Source of the DNA: RYN-428 sp035695715
GTDB lineage: Bacteria; Planctomycetota; Phycisphaerae; Tepidisphaerales; Tepidisphaeraceae
Assembly (NCBI GenBank): GCA_035695715.1
Contig: DASRRM010000079.1
Location: forward strand, 1 to 64,000
Direction of reading: 5' to 3'
Length of the DNA stretch: 64,000 nt
Positions within the stretch are counted from its first letter, which is position 1, and the number at the start of each line of letters is the position of its first letter. The notes beneath the pieces are model-generated. The model did no database searches. It was given only the letters and a program-made list of their open reading frames with translations, and was not told the DNA's origin. The position numbers were made by a program, and so were the translations under genes. Positions 60,545 through 64,000 of the stretch are shown piece after piece.

Positions 60545-61936
60545 ATGGAAGCTCATCTTCCACATGACCCTGCAACAAGGGAAACCACTTTCCCCAACCA
60601 CCACGCGCCGCTGGCGACGGTGGCCGACAATGGCCACTCGCGCATGCCGGTGCATTATTCGTCGCATACCTCAAGAAACGTGACAGTTTTCGCAGCGGTG
60701 ATTGCCGTGGCGTTGCTGGTGGCATTCTTCGTGGTGCATCATTTCCATTCCAATAACGCCAGCGCGCTTGAGACCGCGACCGACCAGGCAATCGGCCGCC
60801 CGGTTCCCGTGGACGTGGTGCGCGTCCAGCGCGCCAGCGCCGAGGGTTTGCTGAACCTGCCCGGCGATGCCCGCTCGTTCTACGAAACCACCCTCTTTGG
60901 CCGCACCAACGGATACATCCGTAAATGGCTCGTCGACATCGGCGACGGTGTGAAAGAAAATCAGGTGTTGGCCGAGATCGAAACCCCCGAACTCGACGAC
61001 CAGCTTCGCGAAACCAAGGCCAACTTTGCCCAGCTCAAGGCGCAGGCGAACGTGGCGGCAACCAACGCGCAATTTGCCAAGGTCAGCTACGACCGCTGGG
61101 AAGCCGCCGCCCCTGAAGGCGCTGTCTCGCAGCAGGAGCGCGACGAGAAAAAAGCCGAGCTGGATTCGGCCAATGCCAAGCTCGAAGCGGCCAAGGCCGA
61201 CATCAATCTTGGCGAAGCGCAGGTCCAGCGCCTGCAAACGCTGGAGAAATTCAAGGAAGTTGTCGCGCCGTTTGACGGCGTCATCACGCAGCGGTTTATC
61301 GACATCGGCTCTCTTGTCACCGCCGGCAGCACGACCAATACAACGCCGCTCTATACCATTTCGCAATCCGACAAGATGCGCGTATTCGTGGAAGTGCCGC
61401 AGCCGGTGATGGAGGACATCCACAAGGGCATGCAGGCCACGGTTATCGCCCGCGAATTGCCCGGCCAGACGTTTACCGGCGAGGTGGATCGCACCGCCTT
61501 GGCGCTCGATCCCAAATCGCGCACGATGAAGGTGGAAGTATTGGTGCCGAATCCGAAACTGCTGCTGTTGCCCGGGATGTATGTGGAGGTGTCTTTCGAA
61601 ACAAGCCGGACCAACGCCCCGCTTCGCGTTCCGGCGGCGGCCATGAATTTCGGGCCCAGCGGCGCGCAGGTGGCGGTGGTGGGGAAGGACCAGCGCATCA
61701 CCTTCCGTCCCGTGACCATCGGCCGCGACATGGGCGATTCGGTCGAGATCAGCTCGGGTCTCTCTGACAACGATATGGTGGCGCTGAATGTCGGGAGCCA
61801 GGTCGCCAGCGGCGATCAGGTTGAAGCCCATGTCATTGAAATGGCCGCCCCGCCTGCGCCGGTGCGCAAAATGATCCCGCATGGCCCGGTCACCGCCGCC
61901 GTGCCCCCAACCACAGGCGGCACGCCGGCACGTTGA
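60545..61936 (+). CDS. RND efflux periplasmic adaptor
   Basis: A 463-residue membrane-fusion protein. Unlike many, it has a cytoplasmic N-tail of about 40 residues, then one transmembrane segment (VTVFAAVIAVALLVAFFVV), and no lipobox. It has the usual lipoyl halves (GYIRKWLVDIGDGVKENQVLAEIETPELDDQL and VAPFDGVITQRFIDIGSLV) around a short helical hairpin, and a beta-barrel (PGMYVEVSFETSRTNAPLRVPAAAM). AGGAG lies before ATG 60545. It starts 36 bp after the pump gene. Confidence 0.9.
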   Translation: MEAHLPHDPATRETTFPNHHAPLATVADNGHSRMPVHYSSHTSRNVTVFAAVIAVALLVAFFVVHHFHSNNASALETATDQAIGRPVPVDVVRVQRASAEGLLNLPGDARSFYETTLFGRTNGYIRKWLVDIGDGVKENQVLAEIETPELDDQLRETKANFAQLKAQANVAATNAQFAKVSYDRWEAAAPEGAVSQQERDEKKAELDSANAKLEAAKADINLGEAQVQRLQTLEKFKEVVAPFDGVITQRFIDIGSLVTAGSTTNTTPLYTISQSDKMRVFVEVPQPVMEDIHKGMQATVIARELPGQTFTGEVDRTALALDPKSRTMKVEVLVPNPKLLLLPGMYVEVSFETSRTNAPLRVPAAAMNFGPSGAQVAVVGKDQRITFRPVTIGRDMGDSVEISSGLSDNDMVALNVGSQVASGDQVEAHVIEMAAPPAPVRKMIPHGPVTAAVPPTTGGTPAR

Positions 61937-61958
61937 ATGGGCTTGCGCGTGCTCATTT

Positions 61959-62106
61959 AGAGCCTTTCTCAGGTTGGCGGCGGTTCGCGTGACCGTCATC
62001 CTGAGGTACTCCGAAGGATCTTGCTCGCCCTCGCGCATCGGCTAGATCCTTCGGAGTACCTCAGGATGACAGTCACGCGAACCGCAACCAACCTGAGAAA
62101 CGCTCT
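61959..62106. repeat. 148-bp palindrome, family B
   Basis: Arms of about 63 bp with roughly five mismatches, starting AGAGCCTTTCTCAGGTTGGC at 61959 and ending GAGAAACGCTCT at 62106. The core is GTCATCCTGAGGTACTCCGA, as in 43074-43213. It lies between the adaptor and outer-membrane factor genes of one operon. Confidence 0.9.
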
Positions 62107-62107
62107 T

Positions 62108-62300
62108 ATCAAGCTGACCAATTTTTGGGGTCAGTCCGAATTATGGTGCTTTGACGTGACACGGGCGTTGCGCCCGGGCCAGCGATGCAATGCGTTCATC
62201 ACCAACGACTGTTCTTCCCGTTTTTCACTCACCAGCACGGCCGGGACGGCCGTGTCACGACTGAGCGTTTTGAAAAACCGCTCGGTTTGAGCATTTAGGG
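62108..62300. repeat. composite inverted repeat, family C, degenerate left arm
   Basis: The inner hairpin CGTGACACGGGCGTTGCGCC... (62155) / ...GACGGCCGTGTCACG (62259) matches that at 47734-47846. The right outer arm AAAAACCGCTCGGTTTGAGC (62273) is intact. The left outer arm survives only as TCAAGCTGACCAATTTTTGG near 62109 (16 of 20). ATTTAGGGAATCTC then leads into the start codon at 62307. Confidence 0.8.
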
Positions 62301-62306
62301 AATCTC

Positions 62307-63941
62307 ATGCAATCCAATTCCGTCCGCTGCCGTCGCGCATTCACGAAGATGAAATTTGCGGCAATTCTCGCCGCTGGCCTGATCGGCGGCTGCGCGGTGG
62401 GGCCGAATTATCATCCGCCGCAAATGTTTGCACCCGACTCCTTCGATGGCGCCATCGACCAGGGTTCAACCGTGGCATCGACACAGCCATCAACGGCCGG
62501 GCCGGCCCGAACCGTCGACGTGGCGACGTGGTGGAAATCGCTCGGCGATCCGAAACTCGATAACCTCGTCGATCGCGCCGTGGCCGCGAATTATGACATT
62601 CGCACCGCCGTTGCCCGGCTTCAGGAATCGCGCGAAGTGGAATATGCCGTGGGCGGCGGCGTGCTGGAAGGCGTGGGCGAAACGCCGGGAATCGACATCA
62701 GCGCCGGCGGGGGCCGCGGCTCGGGAAACAATTCGGCGCGCGGACGCGTCGCGCCCCCGGTGTATGCCGGGACCAATACCACCGGCTTGTCGGAAATCAC
62801 CCAGGTGGCTGGTTTCGACGCGGGCTGGGAGATCGATCTGTTCGGCAAATACCCGCGCATGATCGAGGCGGCGCACGCCGACTCACAGGCCGCTGCCGAA
62901 TTGCGCAACGATGTGCTGATCAGCGTGGTGGCGGATGTGGTTCGCAGCTATGTCGACGTTCGCTCGCTGCAGCTTCGCCTGGAGATCGCCCGCGAAAACG
63001 CGGCCTCGCAAACGCGCACGGCCAACCTGGTGCGCATCCGCTTTCAGCGCGGATTGACCAACGAGCTGGACGTCGCGCTGGCCGAGCGCCAACTCGATCA
63101 AACCCTGTCGCAGTTGCCGCCGCTTCAGGCGGCGGTGGCCGTGGCCGAGCGGCGCGTGGCGGTTTTGCTGGGGCTGTATCCCGAGACGCTGCGCCAGGAA
63201 TTGGAGCAATCAGCGCCGCTGCCGCAGACCCCGCCGCAGGTCGGCCCGGGAATGCCGCTGACGCTTCTGCGGCGGCGGCCGGATATCCGCGCCGCCGAGC
63301 GCCACCTGGCGGCCGAAACCGCGCGGGTGGGCGTGGCAACCGCCAACCTGTTTCCCAGCATCGCCCTGACGGCTGGGGCCGGGGTTCAGGGACAGGGGCT
63401 GGGGCGAACGCCAACAGAAAACGCGCTGTCGTGGTCGGTGGGACCGAGCTTCTACTGGCCTTTCCTTGATTTTGGCCAGCTCGACGCCTCGGTGAAAATC
63501 GCCGACTACCGCACGAAGGAGGCCTATTTCAATTACAAAAAACTCGTGATCGCGGCGGTGCAGGATGTAAACAATGCGCTGAGCAATTATTCCGCCGAGC
63601 AGCAAAGCTTGGCGCAGCTCGACCTGGCTGTCATCGCAAGCCGAAAGGCCGTCCATCTGGCAAGCCGCCGATACGAGAACGGCCTGACCGATTTCCTGAA
63701 TGTTCTGGATGCGCAGCGGCAGTTGTACGATCTGGAAGACCGGTACGCCGTCGCGCAGCAAAATCTGATTTATCAATTCGTTGCCCTGTACAAAGCATTA
63801 GGCGGCGGCTGGGAAGGCTACGAAAAGCCCCCCTGCGCCCCGCGCCCGCAGCCGGCCGTCCTGGCCGTCGGCAGCGAAACTCTGGGCAAGCCAAACACCA
63901 CCCCGCAACCGGCCGCGGCAGAAGCCCCGACGGGCGACTAA
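62307..63941 (+). CDS. outer-membrane efflux lipoprotein, NodT/TolC-like
   Basis: A 544-residue outer-membrane factor. The signal ends in AAGLIGGC, a lipobox, so it is lipid-anchored; ATG 62349 would be a shorter alternative. The NodT start AVGPNYHPP is present, then two homologous halves of coiled-coil helices (LVDRAVAANYDIRTAVARLQESR; LTNELDVALAERQLDQTLSQL; LLRRRPDIRAAERHLAAETARVGVATANLFPSIALT). The C-terminus (after about 500) is a Pro/Ala tail. It completes the RND set despite two repeats between it and the adaptor. Confidence 0.9.
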   Translation: MQSNSVRCRRAFTKMKFAAILAAGLIGGCAVGPNYHPPQMFAPDSFDGAIDQGSTVASTQPSTAGPARTVDVATWWKSLGDPKLDNLVDRAVAANYDIRTAVARLQESREVEYAVGGGVLEGVGETPGIDISAGGGRGSGNNSARGRVAPPVYAGTNTTGLSEITQVAGFDAGWEIDLFGKYPRMIEAAHADSQAAAELRNDVLISVVADVVRSYVDVRSLQLRLEIARENAASQTRTANLVRIRFQRGLTNELDVALAERQLDQTLSQLPPLQAAVAVAERRVAVLLGLYPETLRQELEQSAPLPQTPPQVGPGMPLTLLRRRPDIRAAERHLAAETARVGVATANLFPSIALTAGAGVQGQGLGRTPTENALSWSVGPSFYWPFLDFGQLDASVKIADYRTKEAYFNYKKLVIAAVQDVNNALSNYSAEQQSLAQLDLAVIASRKAVHLASRRYENGLTDFLNVLDAQRQLYDLEDRYAVAQQNLIYQFVALYKALGGGWEGYEKPPCAPRPQPAVLAVGSETLGKPNTTPQPAAAEAPTGD

Positions 63942-64000
63942 GGATGTGGCCGATTATAGCTCATGCAATTTTTCCTGATCGTTTCCCACGTCTGTGGGTT
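63942..64000. other. right edge, no gene
   Basis: About 60 bases after the last stop hold no gene. CCCACGTCTGTGGG at 63985-63998 is a short hairpin that could belong to a terminator continuing beyond the window. Confidence 0.35.

Overview
The window looks like chromosomal DNA of a planctomycete, most likely Phycisphaerae/Tepidisphaeraceae-like. This is inference from content, not from any search. Pointers are: an N-terminal LEDRRLL motif in a large exported Kelch protein; a type-II prepilin-like protein with an H-x9-DG motif; three small membrane proteins ending in the same CGYSLRGN-type zinc ribbon; many secreted glycan-active enzymes; and numerous long palindromic repeats between genes. No rRNA, tRNA or CRISPR array was found.

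Layout. 0.3-1.5 kb: two tandem paralogous lipoproteins. 1.5-3.4 kb: a decayed RAYT (IS200-like) transposase bounded by perfect 18-bp inverted repeats, then an unrecognised AT-richer gene. 3.6-16.2 kb: housekeeping and accessory genes, including a Sel1-repeat protein, pheA, acsA, an HD protein, a prepilin-like protein, a satP-like acetate transporter, a PPP phosphatase overlapping a zinc-ribbon membrane protein, a MazE/MazF pair, prfA and a rhodanese. 16.9-20.6 kb: a minus-strand operon of an RsbW-like kinase, a STAS protein and MlaE, MlaF and MlaD. This is a lipid-transport system that carries its own possible partner switch. 20.8-25.5 kb: a HEAT-like lipoprotein, endonuclease V, a GDSL hydrolase, a ClpS-like protein and anmK.

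25.5-31.5 kb is an accessory island of small unrecognised genes. It is bounded by two copies of the 3' end of anmK (48 bp, three mismatches) and contains REP-like hairpins and a second RAYT remnant. 31.5-43.1 kb: a GH95 fucosidase, a lipoprotein, a GlcG/HbpS-like protein, a copper cluster (Cys-rich protein, outer-membrane protein, copC, copD), a di-heme peroxidase, the LEDRRLL Kelch/CBM protein and a solitary HicB. 43.2-50.2 kb: an FkbH-like enzyme overlapping an acyl carrier protein, an aldehyde dehydrogenase, a methyltransferase and a serine hydrolase. 50.3-57.1 kb: a 1683-residue GH2-like enzyme followed by two membrane proteins. 57.3-63.9 kb: a complete RND efflux set (pump, adaptor, outer-membrane factor).

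The most distinctive feature of the window is the density of long hairpin repeats. At least six families can be read by eye. Several recur at distant sites with the same architecture, two are composite or nested, two provide the sequence just upstream of a start codon, and one extends into coding sequence (mlaE and the mlaF start). The most interesting gene-level items are the island, the kinase/STAS/Mla operon, the FkbH-ACP pair, the copper/di-heme region and the RND pump with two altered proton-relay residues.
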